A model generated the notes under the pieces. It was not told the DNA's origin. It did no database searches and saw only the letters and a program-made list of their open reading frames with translations. A stretch of 64,000 bases of DNA from Persicaria tinctoria. Lineage: Eukaryota; Streptophyta; Magnoliopsida; Caryophyllales; Polygonaceae. The stretch spans positions 27,928,467-27,992,466 of the forward strand of contig JBANSL010000004.1 in the NCBI GenBank assembly GCA_037127255.1. The letters are read 5' to 3'. The position numbers and the translations under genes are program-made. Positions 22,420 through 33,413 of the stretch are shown piece by piece. Positions within the stretch are counted from its first letter, which is position 1. Every line of letters begins with the position of its first letter.

Positions 22420-23191
22420 TGAAATCGCAATCAATTCGACAAGAAACGAGTTTGAGAAACAAGCAACGGAAGCGCAAAAGTTAAACACAAGAACAAGACA
22501 CAACGACTTTACGAGGTTCGGTCAAAATGACCTACGTCCTCAGGGCCTCCAAATCGGACCCTAAATCCACTAACTCAAAAGTTCAAGGGCTTACAAGAGT
22601 AACATAACACATAAAAGCAAGAATAACATGCAACAACAGAACAACACAAAACATTGAAAAAGTGACGAGAGCAAGACGAAGAAGATCTTCGTCGAAGTGA
22701 GATCTGTAGAAGGGCAACAAATCAGGCCACCAAGAAAGCACTGGAGAAGACCACCAGAGCCAGGAAGAAGTGTCTTTCCCAAAAAAGGGATATGGCGGCT
22801 CTAGGGTTTCCTGGCGACACTTCACTTTCTCTCTCTTTCTCTTCGACTTACTAGACGGAGAGCTTCAATAGTGATCCAAGCAAGCAGATCATGAGATGTA
22901 TATATAGGCAAGCTCGGAAGGCAACCCTAACTCAAAACGCGGTGTTCCATTTAAGGGTTTCCAAGGATCCGATCTCATCTGTCTTACCAAATGATAGGTG
23001 GCATTTGGGCTCATCAGGTTTGGGCGGCCAATCTCACATCTGGCAGCTCTTATAGAGCTAACACCCAGATCAATAAGACCAAGCCCAATTCCACCCTTCA
23101 AATCATAGCCAATGTATTATACATCTGTTACACATACTTATATAACATATACAAACATAAAGTGCTTAATGAAATAAACTCTACAAAGCCA
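22420..23191 (-). repeat. Copia-1 5' LTR (772 bp)
   Basis: It runs TGAAATCGC to AAAGCCA on +, followed by the duplication aaacc. The inner ~120 bases match the remnant at 10,978. Confidence 0.85.
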
Positions 23192-23196
23192 AAACC

Positions 23197-23908
23197 ATGA
23201 CAACTGCCCAATTACTACCTCTATCGTCCACATTTAGGACTCGTTTTGTTTATATTTTGGAAATTAGGTAAAGGGAAAAGAAATAAATTTAGTCCATTTA
23301 TATTTTAAGATACATTATTAAAAAATTTAATCATTACCCCCTCCTCCCAACTTTTCATACAAAATTAGTTTTTTTTTCCTTCTTATTTTAACCACTCATT
23401 TGAATAAGGGTAACCATATCTCATATATCCCTATAATATATCATTACCCCTTCTTAGTGGCGGATCCTGATACAATTATTTGAGGGGGCGAAAATTAAAC
23501 CCTATTTTTTTTTCCCGAAAAATCATCGATATTATGAATGTGTAGTTAGAATAAAAACATAAATTGTATATACTTTATTACACGATTTTCAAATATTTTA
23601 ATATAGCATACTAATTTGAAGGTTTCGGTTTTAATTATAGTATTAACTATTAAGTTACGATGTTTAACAAACGATAATTATGATAGAATTATATCGGTTA
23701 GGTAAATGATATAGATATAGGTTCAATCTTTAAACGTTTATAACTTTTTACTGGGGTGTCGGATTTGAGCTTATAATATATCAAATCGAAGCTATCGACA
23801 AAAAGAACATATATATTAAATTTTATTTTTGATTGGGGGAGGGGGGTGACTGCCACCCCTGGCCCTTTAAAGGATTTGTACATGCCCCTTCTATCTTATT
23901 TTTCATAC
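23197..23908. other. Spacer with possible MITE remnants, left flank of Copia-2
   Basis: No ORF of interest. A possible terminal repeat, aggactcgttttgtttat (near 23,234), loosely mirrors ataccaaacaagccct (near 29,225) on the other side of Copia-2, so Copia-2 may sit inside a small DNA element. Near 23,458, tggcggatcctgat and, near 23,855, gccacccctggccc suggest another degraded element. Both are weak. Confidence 0.3.
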
Positions 23909-23910
23909 TT

Positions 23911-24128
23911 TGAAGTAAAAGGGAAGATCAGAAATGAAGGAAGAACAGAAAACTCAATTGAGAACGAAAATATCCAACACCAACTTGTTCTGTTACATCA
24001 ACCAAAGAACTCCTTTTATACCCAATACAGACGGAGGGAGATCTGGTTCTAACAACCTTCTAACAACCATTTGAACAACCAGAAAAGACTAAAATACCCC
24101 TCTGTTCTAACACACACAATACTCTACA
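23911..24128 (-). repeat. Copia-2 3' LTR (218 bp)
   Basis: It matches the right LTR with few changes; it has an extra ccttctaacaa segment that the right copy lacks. Confidence 0.88.
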
Positions 24129-24130
24129 TA

Positions 24131-24146
24131 CCCCCCCCCCCCCCCC
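24131..24146 (-). promoter_or_regulatory. Polypurine tract of Copia-2, expanded to 16 G
   Basis: Sixteen C on + (G on -) lie two bases from the LTR end. The position is right for the PPT, and the pure homopolymer is unusual. Confidence 0.7.
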
Positions 24147-27100
24147 TCAAGCTGGACATGTGGATGGAACCACAAGGCCAAGCTTGGAACATAGAACATG
24201 GTGTTGATGAGCACCCAGGGCCTTGGTCATAATATCAGCAAGCTGTTGCTCTGTGGAGACATGAGTGGTGACAATGAGACCTTGCTGAACCAGTTCTCTT
24301 ATGAAATGTGCATCAATTCTAACATGTTTGGTGCGATCATGGAAAACATGATTGGATGCCAAGCATTGGGCTGCACGATTATCACATAGGAGAGTGATAG
24401 GAGTCTAAACTTTCACTTGAAGATCGCCAAGAATACCCTGTAACCAAATGATTTCACTGGCAGCATATGACATGCTACGGTATTCACTCTCAGTGGAGGA
24501 TTTGGAGAACACCTTTTGCTTTTTAGATTTCCATGAAACTAGGGAAGAAACAATGAACATGCAATGACCTGAAAGAGAACGACCTGTATAGGAATAGTTG
24601 CCCAAATTAGCATCACAGTAGGCCTTTAATTGCAAATTGGATTGAGCGAAATAAAATAAAGCTAGATTGAAACTGCCCTTGAGATATCTAAACAAGTACA
24701 TTGCTGCATTCCAGTGAGGCTGTAAGGGATTCTGAAGAAATTAACTGAGTTGCTGCACAATGAAAGAGATATCTGGCCTTGTTAATGTCAAATACACCAG
24801 CCTACCAATTAACCTTCTATAACTCTCAGGAGAACTAATAGGATCACCACTATCAATGGAAAGCTTAGCCCCTTTTTGCATAGAAAATGAAGCAACTTTG
24901 CATTCTGTCATATGAGCATCCTTTCAGATATTCAATATGTATTTCCTTTGATTTAAAAGAATACCTGTCGAGGACCTTGAAATTTCCATTCCAAGAAAGT
25001 ACTTTGCAACCCCAAGATCTTTAATAGTGAAGGTGGAGTGAAGAGTTGTCTTAGTGTGAGTGATCATTTCCCTGTCATTGCCCATGATGAGCATATCATC
25101 TACATAAACCAGTGCCACTGTGAAGGAAGAATCAACCACCCTGGTGAATAAGGAATAGTCATGCATGTACTGACAAAAACCTAGAGAGGATAAAAATTTA
25201 GTGAGCTCTAAGTTCCATTGCCTACTAGCCTGTTTCAACCCATAGAGAGATCTATGCAGCTTGCACACCTGACCAGGAAAGGCTTTGGTGTAGCTCGGAG
25301 GTGGATCCATGTACACTTCTTCATCTAAGAATCCATGGAGGAATGCATTGTTGACATCTAACTGACGGAGCTTCCAATTATTAGCAACAGCAAGAGCCAA
25401 CACAATCCTGAGCGTAGAGAGCTTTGCAACTACTGGAAATGTTTGTTTATAATCCTTATCTTTAACTTGTGTATAACCCTTGGCCACAAGTCTAGCTTTC
25501 AACCTCTCAATTTCTCCATCTGGTTTGTATTTCACCTTGTAGATCCATCTAGAGCCAATAGTCTTCTTTCCTGGTGGCAATGGAGTGAGAGACCAAGTCT
25601 GATTAGTCTCTAAAGCATCCAACTCTGCCTTCATATCCAGTTGCCAATTATGATCATCTTTTGCCTGATTGTATGTCCTAGGCTCAAATACTGAACACAC
25701 ATTCATAAGAGATTGAATATATTCTGGGGCAAGATTACCTCAAATTCTGCACAAAGAATACTGAAAATGATTGACTAGCAAAATCAGATGAGTGATGGTG
25801 TCTGGTGGGTAGGTTAGAACATATGTACTCATTCAATCTTGGAGGTCGATGAATAACTCTCTTAGCTCTGCCAAATTCAGTTGGAGGGATCAGATCAGGG
25901 GTAGGAGAGGGGCTACCCTAGGAATCTGGAGCCAATAAGGATCCACCTGAAGATGGGGATGCAGCACTTCCTTCACTGCTAGATGGGTTAAGAATTGGAC
26001 TGGGAGAAGGATTGTGATGAGGAAGGTGAGGAGCTTGATCAGAAGAGGTGAGGATGATGGGAGAAATACTGTCATCTGTAGCAAGTGTGACTAAAGTCAA
26101 CTGTGTTTGTAACTGAAGAAGGATGATGTGTTGAGGATGAATAGGATTGCCCTTTAAAAAGGAATATGTGTTCTTCAAATTTCACATAACGACTGATGAG
26201 AACAGTCTTCCTATCTAGTTCAAAAACCTTAAAAGCTTTCTGGTCCGGGGGTAACCAAGAAACACACACCTCCTTGCCTTAACCCGTAACTTATCCTTTA
26301 GATCATTAGGTTGAAAAGCAAAGCAAAGACATCCCATAGTTCTCAAACTGTCAAGGGATGGAGGCACCTTGTGTAGGATCTTAAATGGGGACTTCCAATA
26401 AAGAACGGATGAAGGCATCTTATTGATCAAGTATGTAGCACTTAGGATACAATCTCCCCAAAACTTAATGGGAAGCCCATCATGATGCCTAATGGCCCTA
26501 GTTGTCTCATCAAGATGCATGTGCTTGCACCCTACCCTTCCATTTCGATCAGGAACCCCTGGAGCTGATCTCTGTTGCACAATTCCTTTCTGATCAAACA
26601 ATTAATTACAAGCCCTTTGTGTGAATTCAGTATCAGTATCAGTTCTAATGGTTTTGATGGTTGAATTAAACTGATTCTCAACCATTTGAACAAAAACACA
26701 CATAACCATGTACACCTGTGTTTTATCTTGAATCAAATAGACCCAAGTGGCCCTAGAATGATCATCAAGGACAGTTAGAAAATACCTTGCACCACACAAT
26801 GATGCAACCTTGTAAGGTCCCCACACATCCATATGCACCAATTGGAAAGGGAAATCAGCAAGAGAAATACTTCTATTAAACTGTAACTTGTGATGTTTAG
26901 TCATGCCACATGACTCACAATAGAAAGAACTAAAATTAAACCCATTACAGACATCAAGGTGTTTCATCTTAGACACAGAAAGATGCCCCAACCTAGCATG
27001 AACACGTGACACATTGTCAACCTTATTACAAATAGTCTGAGCACAAGACTGCAAGTTCTTAGCAAAAACAAACTGATAATTAAAAACATCTAATTGTCCA

Positions 27101-27450
27101 GTAAACTGAGACTTCAAGAAGTATAAACCTCTTTCTTTTGTCTCTTTAGCAACCACATTCCTAGTTATAAGGTCCTGTAACACACATGAGATCGAATCAA
27201 AACTAAATCCCAACTGCTGAGCAGAGAGAATTTTGGACACAGATAGCAGGTTGTGGCAAAACTGGGGCACATATATTACATGTTTCAAGCTTAACATGTC
27301 AGATACAACCACAGTTCCATACTCACGAACAAGGAAAGTGGTGCCATCAGGTAATCCCAGTGAAACCACTTTACTTAGAGGATACAAAACAGTGAAGATG
27401 CTTTTGTCAAAAGCAATGTGGTCTGTATAGCTCCTGAGTCTACAATCCAC
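24147..27450 (-). pseudogene. Copia-2 pol: protease, integrase, reverse transcriptase, RNase H
   Basis: From the right: after WIVDSGA the frame shifts near 27,440 and continues as DHIAFDKSIF and GLPDGTTFLV (protease end). It then reads LGHLSVSKMKHL and FQLVHMDVWGPYKVAS into the integrase core (near 26,840), with a stop at 26,602. Integrase resumes (TTRAIRHHDGLPIKFW) and breaks again near 26,215. RT (TWSLTPLPPGKKTIGSRWIYKVK) has VALVYVDDMLIMG near 25,105. RNase H follows (STESEYRSMSYAASEIIW near 24,480), and the tail includes QQLADIMTKALGAH. There are at least four stops or frameshifts, so it is inactive. Confidence 0.87.
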
Positions 27451-28859
27451 ATTGATTTTTCTGCCTTTTGATCACCAACAAGAAAGGAATGACTTATCTT
27501 ACCAGCAAAGTTGAAAAAGGCATGATTCACAGATGAATCAGACTCATCCATCTTGGCTTTTCCTTTCATCATCCTCATAACTTCCTGAAAGATAGCATTA
27601 ACCATGCTCGGATCTGGCTTAGCCTCATCAAACTCCATGGGATGTTCAAGCTGACCACTGTCAGCCTGAAAACCATCAACATTAGCAGCAAACTTACCAT
27701 TGCCTTTCTGAGAATCCCCATCACGTTGTCCCTTGAACCACTCCGGATATCCCACCAATTTGAAACAATAGTCCATGGTATGGCCTTTCTCCTTACAATG
27801 CTCACATAACCTATCAAATTTAGGTTTCTTGTACTCCTTTCTTTGCTGATCCTGCACCTTAGATTGGAAATTCTTATTGACAGCAAAGGCATTTCCATCA
27901 GAGGAACCAGTCCTTCCCACAGCAAGAGCATTCAGATCGGTTTAAGGAGAAGTAATTCCTCTCCGCCTCTCAATCTGAACTGCCATTTGAAACACTTTAT
28001 TAATTCCAGGAATTTGATCCATAGACAACACATTGTTCCTGAGATGTTCATAACCATCGTTAAGCCCCATTAGAAACTGCATAACCTTTTCCTTAGTATC
28101 CCTATCCACTATCTTTTTCAAGATCAAACAAACACACTGATTGATTCCTTCACAGCTACACACTGGCAAGGGATCAATGAGCTGTAATTTGTCCCAGATC
28201 CGCTTAAGTTTGCCATAGTAAGCAGTGAAAGACAAATTCTCCTGGTGCAGATTACTAAGTTTTCTTCTTAATTGATAAATGAGAGGATCGTTTGACTTAC
28301 AGAACCTCTCCCTAATCTCGTCCCACAATTCTTTCGAGGACTGCACATACATGAAGTGTTCACCGACTTCGCTAGTCATCGAATTGATGAGCCATCACAT
28401 AACCATGTAGTCGGCTCTACTCCATCTCTCAAATTCTTCACTAGTCTCATCCGGTCTCACACAACTCCCGGTGATGAATCCTAGTTTCGCTTTGGCTCCC
28501 AATGCCATCCTAACCCCCCTACTCCAGCTAGTAAAGTTCATTCCATTGAACAAAGTGGACACGAGTTGCGTCTCGGGGTGGTCTGAGTTTGAAATGAAAT
28601 AGGGATTGATATGAATGTTGTTCATACCTTGCGCGAAATCACCAAATTGCATCTGATTCGGCACAAAAGCACCAGCACCCGCACCTCCCGGAGCTCCACG
28701 GCTTGTTCCAAGCATTCCATTTCCAAATCCAGGCGATGGGGGTGTCATAAAGGTTCCTCGGCCGACGCCATTGCTGGCACCCCTGCCAGATCCGTTTCCC
28801 GGTTGATTCGGAGAAGAACCAGCTCCTCTTCCAGCCATCACGAACACAACGAAAGCTAG
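27375..28859 (-). pseudogene. Copia-2 gag
   Basis: It starts near 28,838 (MAGRGAGSSPNQPGNG, Gly-rich), passes FNGMNFTSWSRGVRMAL (a UBN2-type Gag signature) and meets a stop after YMVM near 28,395. It continues as MTSEVGEHFMYVQSSKELWDEI to a second stop near 27,942, then reaches the zinc knuckle CEHCKEKGHTMDYC (near 27,790) and GYPEWFKG. Gag would package the RNA in virus-like particles. Two nonsense changes show decay. Confidence 0.85.
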
Positions 28860-28920
28860 ATCTCACATATCATAAACAAAGATCGAAACGATCACACTGA
28901 ATCTCAAGGAGATTCACTGC

Positions 28921-28932
28921 GCTCTGATACCA
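28921..28932 (-). promoter_or_regulatory. Primer-binding site of Copia-2
   Basis: gctctgatacca on + is TGGTATCAGAGC on -, the initiator-Met tRNA site, two bases from the LTR. Confidence 0.88.
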
Positions 28933-28934
28933 TT

Positions 28935-29141
28935 TGAAGTAAAAGGGAAGATCATAAGTGAAGGAAGAACAGAAAACTCAATTGAGAACGAAAATATCCA
29001 ACATCAACTTGTTCTATTACAACAACCAAAGAACTCCTTTTATACCCAATACAGACGGAGGGAGATCTAGTTCTAACAACCATTTGAAAAACCGGAAAAG
29101 ACTAAAATACCCCTCTGTTCTAACACACACAATACTCTACA
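28935..29141 (-). repeat. Copia-2 5' LTR (207 bp)
   Basis: TGAAGTAAAAGGG ... CTCTACA, followed by catac. Confidence 0.88.
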
Positions 29142-29146
29142 CATAC

Positions 29147-30968
29147 AAAAAATAGCGTTCTTCTCTTATCTATATATATTTGTCTATACAAAATTTGTTT
29201 TCATTCCGTTTCCCTTATATGCTTATACCAAACAAGCCCTTAGAGTAAAAGAGAAGGAGAAGACAAGAATGAAGCCAAAGGACAATTTCCAACAACCGAG
29301 GAAGGGAATAATTAACCAGCTTTATGCCATTACTATTTATATTATAGACTATTTACGTACCGAAGCAAGTTGAAGTTGTTTACTACGTATATGTTAGGTA
29401 ATTTTGTACAGTACATAACTATTATAATAGTGATGAAAGCTAGCTAGCGGGTGCATTGTGCGAGGGTGTAATACACACACTTTTTAATAAAGGTAGAATG
29501 TGCGGCTGCTGTTGATTGATGTTAGGTCCACTGCCTTGTGAAAGTAGAGGATCTTCGCCCCTCGTGTCCGAATCTCGGTTATTTAATTAAGTGTATTTTA
29601 ATTGTAATTGTAATGTACTATAGCTGATGGCGTGCTATTTGTCTTAAGGGTTACTTACCGCACTCTCCTTGTAAGCTAGAAAGGCCATCCTATGTGCATG
29701 TGGAAACTAGTACAATGTACATCCAACTCAAATCATGTGATGATGAACTTGGATGTTAAATTTATGCAGTCGTACGTATTCGGAAGTTTAATTTCCTGCA
29801 ACAATATTACTTCATATTCCTTTGTGTTGTAGCATTCCTACTCTTAACACAGTTTGACAACAATGTCTTACCCGTCCACGGGTAGATTTGTATTATGGAG
29901 GCGAAGAACATGTTTAATTAGGTTACAAGCACTGGCATTTCATGAGAATTTATAGGCGTTCATAAAACCGTAAACAGACAATGGATCGTAATTAAGTCAA
30001 AAACAAATAGACGATAGGTCCCCCCTCCCTCACCGTCGGGGCTCCCTGGACCCTCTGGTGTGTGGTCGTTCAACGATTGAGAAACAAGTCCAAATCGAGC
30101 ACACAAGACCAGTAGGGTGATGTCAAACAACTCCAAACCAAGAACACAAGACCAATGCTAAAACCAATTATAAATAAGAGTAGTATCCCACCGACTTATT
30201 AAATGCAAGGTTTGGGTTCTCGTGTTTTTCGATGTGGGATAAAGGTTCCAACACTTACTACACAAACAGTGTTGGAACTTGCTGTCTGGAACTAGCTTGA
30301 TGAACATGTCAGTGGGACTATCAACATGGATCCTTGATTCGTCCTTGATTATAATTTTTTTATTTTACAATAAATAAATTTAGGATCCATTGATATGTAT
30401 TTTTTTTTCACAAATTACAAATTATGATTGATGAACAAGTGTCGTATTATCATCACAATCCATTAAAAAAATGAAACTAAATAGGGTTGAACCCATGACA
30501 TCATTCTCAAACCCCCTAGACTCCAAGGTTGAGCATAGGCCTTCTTTTGAAGCTAGTGGCATGGGTCAAGGTGAGGGGAGTTCTTTTGACAGCCTGACTT
30601 GCGTAAGTCGATTAGTTGTCGTTGATGTATACTTTTGGCATTGCCATCATTTTGAGATTCTTTTAACGGTTTGATCTTATAGTAATTAATTTGCCTACTT
30701 GTGACAGGACTTATATACGTTGGTCCTTCTACGAGTATTATTAATTTTCATGCTCAAAAAAAAAAAGTTCACCACCTTGTATTTTGTTGTGACCGGTTCC
30801 CGCCCTTTTTTGCACTATTTGGTGAATTCTGTATTTTGTAAGGCATACCAAACCAACTGACTTGCTTGCAGGTTGAACCTGCCCATCCTATAGCGAGACT
30901 AGTTTTTACCCTTCACAATTTGCTGTTCCTTTTTCGCTTTGAATTTTAATCAGATGTAGATTAATTAA
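29147..30968. other. Spacer without recognised genes
   Basis: AT-rich sequence. Near 30,060-30,265 there is tggtcgttcaacgattgaga ... cgatgtgggataaaggttcc, with ataaata near 30,171. The cgatgtggga word is common in plant TRIM LTRs, so this may be an LTR remnant. The short ORF at 30,471-30,674 has no recognisable domain. Confidence 0.35.
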
Positions 30969-32016
30969 GGGTGTGTTTAGGTGTAGTGATTATGGGGTGT
31001 ATGGGATGGGAAATTTGCAATGGGAATACCGCCCGGTTGTTTGGTTGCCTGGCTTTGTAGGATTCATGGGATGGAAAAGGGGGATTTGGGGGATGAAAGC
31101 GGATGGATTTTTGATCCTCCTTGGAGGAGGTTTTCTAGATGGGGAAGGGTAGATGCCCTTTTCTACCCTTTGAGCTTCACCTTTCTCCATCTCTTCTCCC
31201 ACTCTACCGCCACCACTACCCTCACCGCTAACTCATCCTCCGCCACCACTACCCCTCCCCTCTAACTCATTCTCCGCCGCCGCCCTTGCCGACCGACCAC
31301 CACAACTGCACTATTCGAAAAGCCTGTGTTCGGGGAGTCCTCGCAGTTGTCGCAGAAGAGGCGGCGATATCAATTTCTTCAGTACCTCGCTCAACTGTAC
31401 CGAATCCAAATTCAATAATCTCATCCAATTCGAAACTTCCAATCTCGAAAGCATGGGATTGCTCAACGCATTGATGAAATAAATTCATGACAAAAGTTAC
31501 CTGGTTCTCGCGATCTATCGTATCTTTGAACGAGCTCGATCCGAAAACGCAGAAACTGGGTCCTCCTGTCCAATTGTAGGGTTCCAGATCGTAATCGCTT
31601 GTCGGGTGGATGTGTTGGTTGTTGAGGGAGATATGGTCGGAATCGGTGCCGTAAATGTGAGAATAATACGGGAAAACAAAATCGAAGGCCAAGAAATCAT
31701 CCTCCTCGACATCCCCGACGGTTTCTGGGAGACGAAGGAATGAAACCTCCGCCATTGATGACGTCATAGAGAGATGGTTTGGGTTGGGGAGAAAGGTGGT
31801 TGGGGCCAATTTGGTCTTTTCATGTGGGTAAGTGGGGGTAAGTTAGTCTTTTCCCGTCACTCTATCCACCAAAAAATCAAAATACAACCAAACACAAAAC
31901 GGAAAAATTTGGGTGTTGAGTTTTCATCTCTTTCATCCAAAAAATCCATCTTCATCCCACACATCCACTAAAATCCAACACATCCACTCAAATCTATCCC
32001 GTTCCCAAACACACCC
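30969..32016. mobile_element. PIF/Harbinger (Tourist)-like element carrying a gene-like ORF (1,048 bp)
   Basis: The left end gggtgtgttt and right end aaacacaccc are perfect 10-bp inverted repeats that continue imperfectly. Both are flanked by taa (30,966-30,968 and 32,017-32,019). A TAA/TTA duplication and GGG...TGTTT ends are typical of Tourist/PIF elements. No transposase is present. The interior has a 181-codon minus-strand ORF, so it is probably a pack-type non-autonomous element. Confidence 0.75.
31267..31809 (-). CDS. Gene-derived ORF inside the Harbinger-like element (acidic N-terminus, RING-ligase-like?)
   Basis: The 180-residue ORF starts MAPTTFLPNPN; an internal start at MAEVSFLRLPETVGDVEEDD is more gene-like. 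It is rich in Asp/Glu and aromatic residues and contains ENQVTFVMNLFHQCVEQSH. That segment and the acidic head remind me of the N-terminal part of some plant RING-H2 ubiquitin ligases, but no RING finger is present, so it would be a truncated capture. The end (WWSVGKGGGGE) runs into G-rich sequence near the left half. I infer capture of a host gene 5' end; the family call is tentative. Confidence 0.45.
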   Translation of the reverse strand: MAPTTFLPNPNHLSMTSSMAEVSFLRLPETVGDVEEDDFLAFDFVFPYYSHIYGTDSDHISLNNQHIHPTSDYDLEPYNWTGGPSFCVFGSSSFKDTIDRENQVTFVMNLFHQCVEQSHAFEIGSFELDEIIEFGFGTVERGTEEIDIAASSATTARTPRTQAFRIVQLWWSVGKGGGGE

Positions 32017-32019
32017 TAA

Positions 32020-32806
32020 GCTAGATGTAGGTGTGTTTGGATTTCTAATTCATTAGGCTGATAAGAATAATCACTTGTAAAGTGTTTGGTTAAAAAAAAT
32101 TATAAGATATTCAAAATAACGTAAGTTTAATATAAAATACCTTATAAATAGGTGATAATATTTTTACCGCTAATTTTAACTATTTCCACCGCTAATCACC
32201 GCATAGGTTGCCGCTGGATTTAATAACAGTCAACGAGGCCACCGCATAGGTTGACGGTGGCCACCTTTGTACTTTGCGGTGGGTCGAGGAGTATATAGGC
32301 CCACCGCCATACTTTGTGGTGGCCTAGCTCGTTCCGTTTCCACGCCCACCGCATAAGTAGACGGTGGGTCTTGGATGACGCAAATTTAGGGGTGGCGTCC
32401 GGACCGGACACGTCACCCCATAAATATTAATTGTGAAAACATACATTATTATAATTTGGAATTTAAAAAATTTATGTTTTATGTAAGTGTCATTATCATA
32501 AAAAACGCACGTAAGTTTAATAAATTGTAAATGATATGTTTTGGTTAGAAGAAAAAGTATATAATGTAATAAGAAACGCTTAGTACGTATCGGGGTAGTG
32601 GCCGACGGTCCCCGAATCGATTCCGAATATGGCTGCTCCATGTCAAAATAAACGAATACTGTATAGGAAAAATAAGCAAACCGAAGTGTGGGAAATGTCA
32701 AGCACCATTAAAAAAATGTGGGTCGAAAAATGTCATACGTCATAGAACGCAGTTTGGGAATTGGCACAGACAAATATCTAGTAACCGAAGTAGCAAACAT
32801 ATGGAG
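32020..32806. other. Spacer with several inverted CCACCGC/GCGGTGG words
   Basis: At 32,030 ggtgtgtttggatttctaat looks like the end of another small DNA element. From 32,178 to 32,370, copies of accgcatagg, ccaccgca and gcggtggg alternate in both orientations and could fold into stacked hairpins. A further palindrome, ggtggcgtccggaccggaca, lies near 32,390. No gene is seen. Confidence 0.45.
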
Positions 32807-33413
32807 TTAATAGCGCAGCGGACGGCCACAATCTCGACGGCGGTAGGCTCTATATCGTGTCATGCCATCCTCGCCGCAAACTGCTCGTCCCAAACGTTGA
32901 CTGTGGAATCGTGATGCCGTGTCCAGGTAGTGTAGATTGGCGGTAGAGGCGAACCAGGCAACAACCAAATCTGCAGATAACAGGTGACCGTTGACATTAG
33001 AAGGGAAAAACGAAAATGTAAGAAATGAATGACTATGAAATTCGAAACGTACCAAAACGAAGTGGCTGTTGTTACCGACTAAAGCTATCCCATCTAACTC
33101 TTCATATGCATGTACTGACGGGCCCCCAGTGGCGTACGGAGGTAGGCATAACATCGGCATCATTTGTGACAATATCACCAAAGGACGCTGGTGAAGCGTG
33201 GCAAACACCTCGCCCATGATCGAAATCTCCATCCAATAAGTAGCATCATGACACGTGCCGAAATAGTTGACCCTCATGATGAGCTCATCTAAGGCAGGAT
33301 AGTAATGGTACCGATCTGCATGCATCTGCAACTCAGCGGCCAACTCCCGTCGAACTTGAGGCCATGCGTACGTCTTGCCCCCAAGTTCAGAAGACAAGCA
33401 AAAGATCTATACC
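32807..33413 (-). pseudogene. OTU-like cysteine peptidase fragment, cut by the Tat LTR
   Basis: Reading from the LTR edge at 33,413, YRSFACLLNLG matches the residues after the OTU catalytic D-G-x-C motif. A one-base frameshift in a G run near 33,385 then leads to YAWPQVRRELAAEL, ATYWMEISIMGEVFATLHQRP and LVGNNSHFVLVRFE, where His in SHFV is the likely catalytic base. Plant MULE/FAR1-like proteins carry this OTU version. The catalytic Cys and everything upstream are displaced by the Tat insertion. It ends at 32,807-32,809 after a basic tail. Confidence 0.62.

Larger units (their letters stand above)
10978..23191 (-). mobile_element. Copia-1: Ty1/copia retrotransposon, nested host of TRIM and gypsy F1
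   Basis: The left end TGAAATCGCAATC at 10,978 and a matching right LTR at 22,420-23,191 are flanked by aaacc (10,973-10,977 and 23,192-23,196). The minus-strand order from the right is LTR, degenerate PBS, gag with zinc knuckle, protease, integrase start, then the TRIM insertion, then RT and RNase H. That is the copia order. Without the nested 6.6 kb the element is about 5.6 kb. Its ORFs carry many stops, so it is old. Confidence 0.9.
23911..29141 (-). mobile_element. Copia-2: Ty1/copia retrotransposon with short LTRs
   Basis: Left LTR 23,911-24,128 and right LTR 28,935-29,141 both start TGAAGTAAAAGGG and end CTCTACA. The duplication catac lies at 23,904-23,908 and 29,142-29,146, with two extra t bases before the left LTR that match the two bases between LTR and PBS. 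The PBS is at 28,921-28,932 and a poly-G PPT lies on the minus strand at 24,131-24,146. All copia domains are present in order but broken. Confidence 0.9.

Noticed and set aside
23234..29245. A MITE enclosing Copia-2
   Set aside because: The supposed inverted ends match only loosely and no target duplication could be fixed; kept as a weak note in the spacer entry only.
30060..30265. A complete second TRIM
   Set aside because: Only a cgatgtggga word and a TATA-like site are visible; no paired LTR, PBS or duplication found.
30471..30674. 67-codon ORF as a possible small gene
   Set aside because: No recognisable domain, no intron or promoter context; length is within chance.
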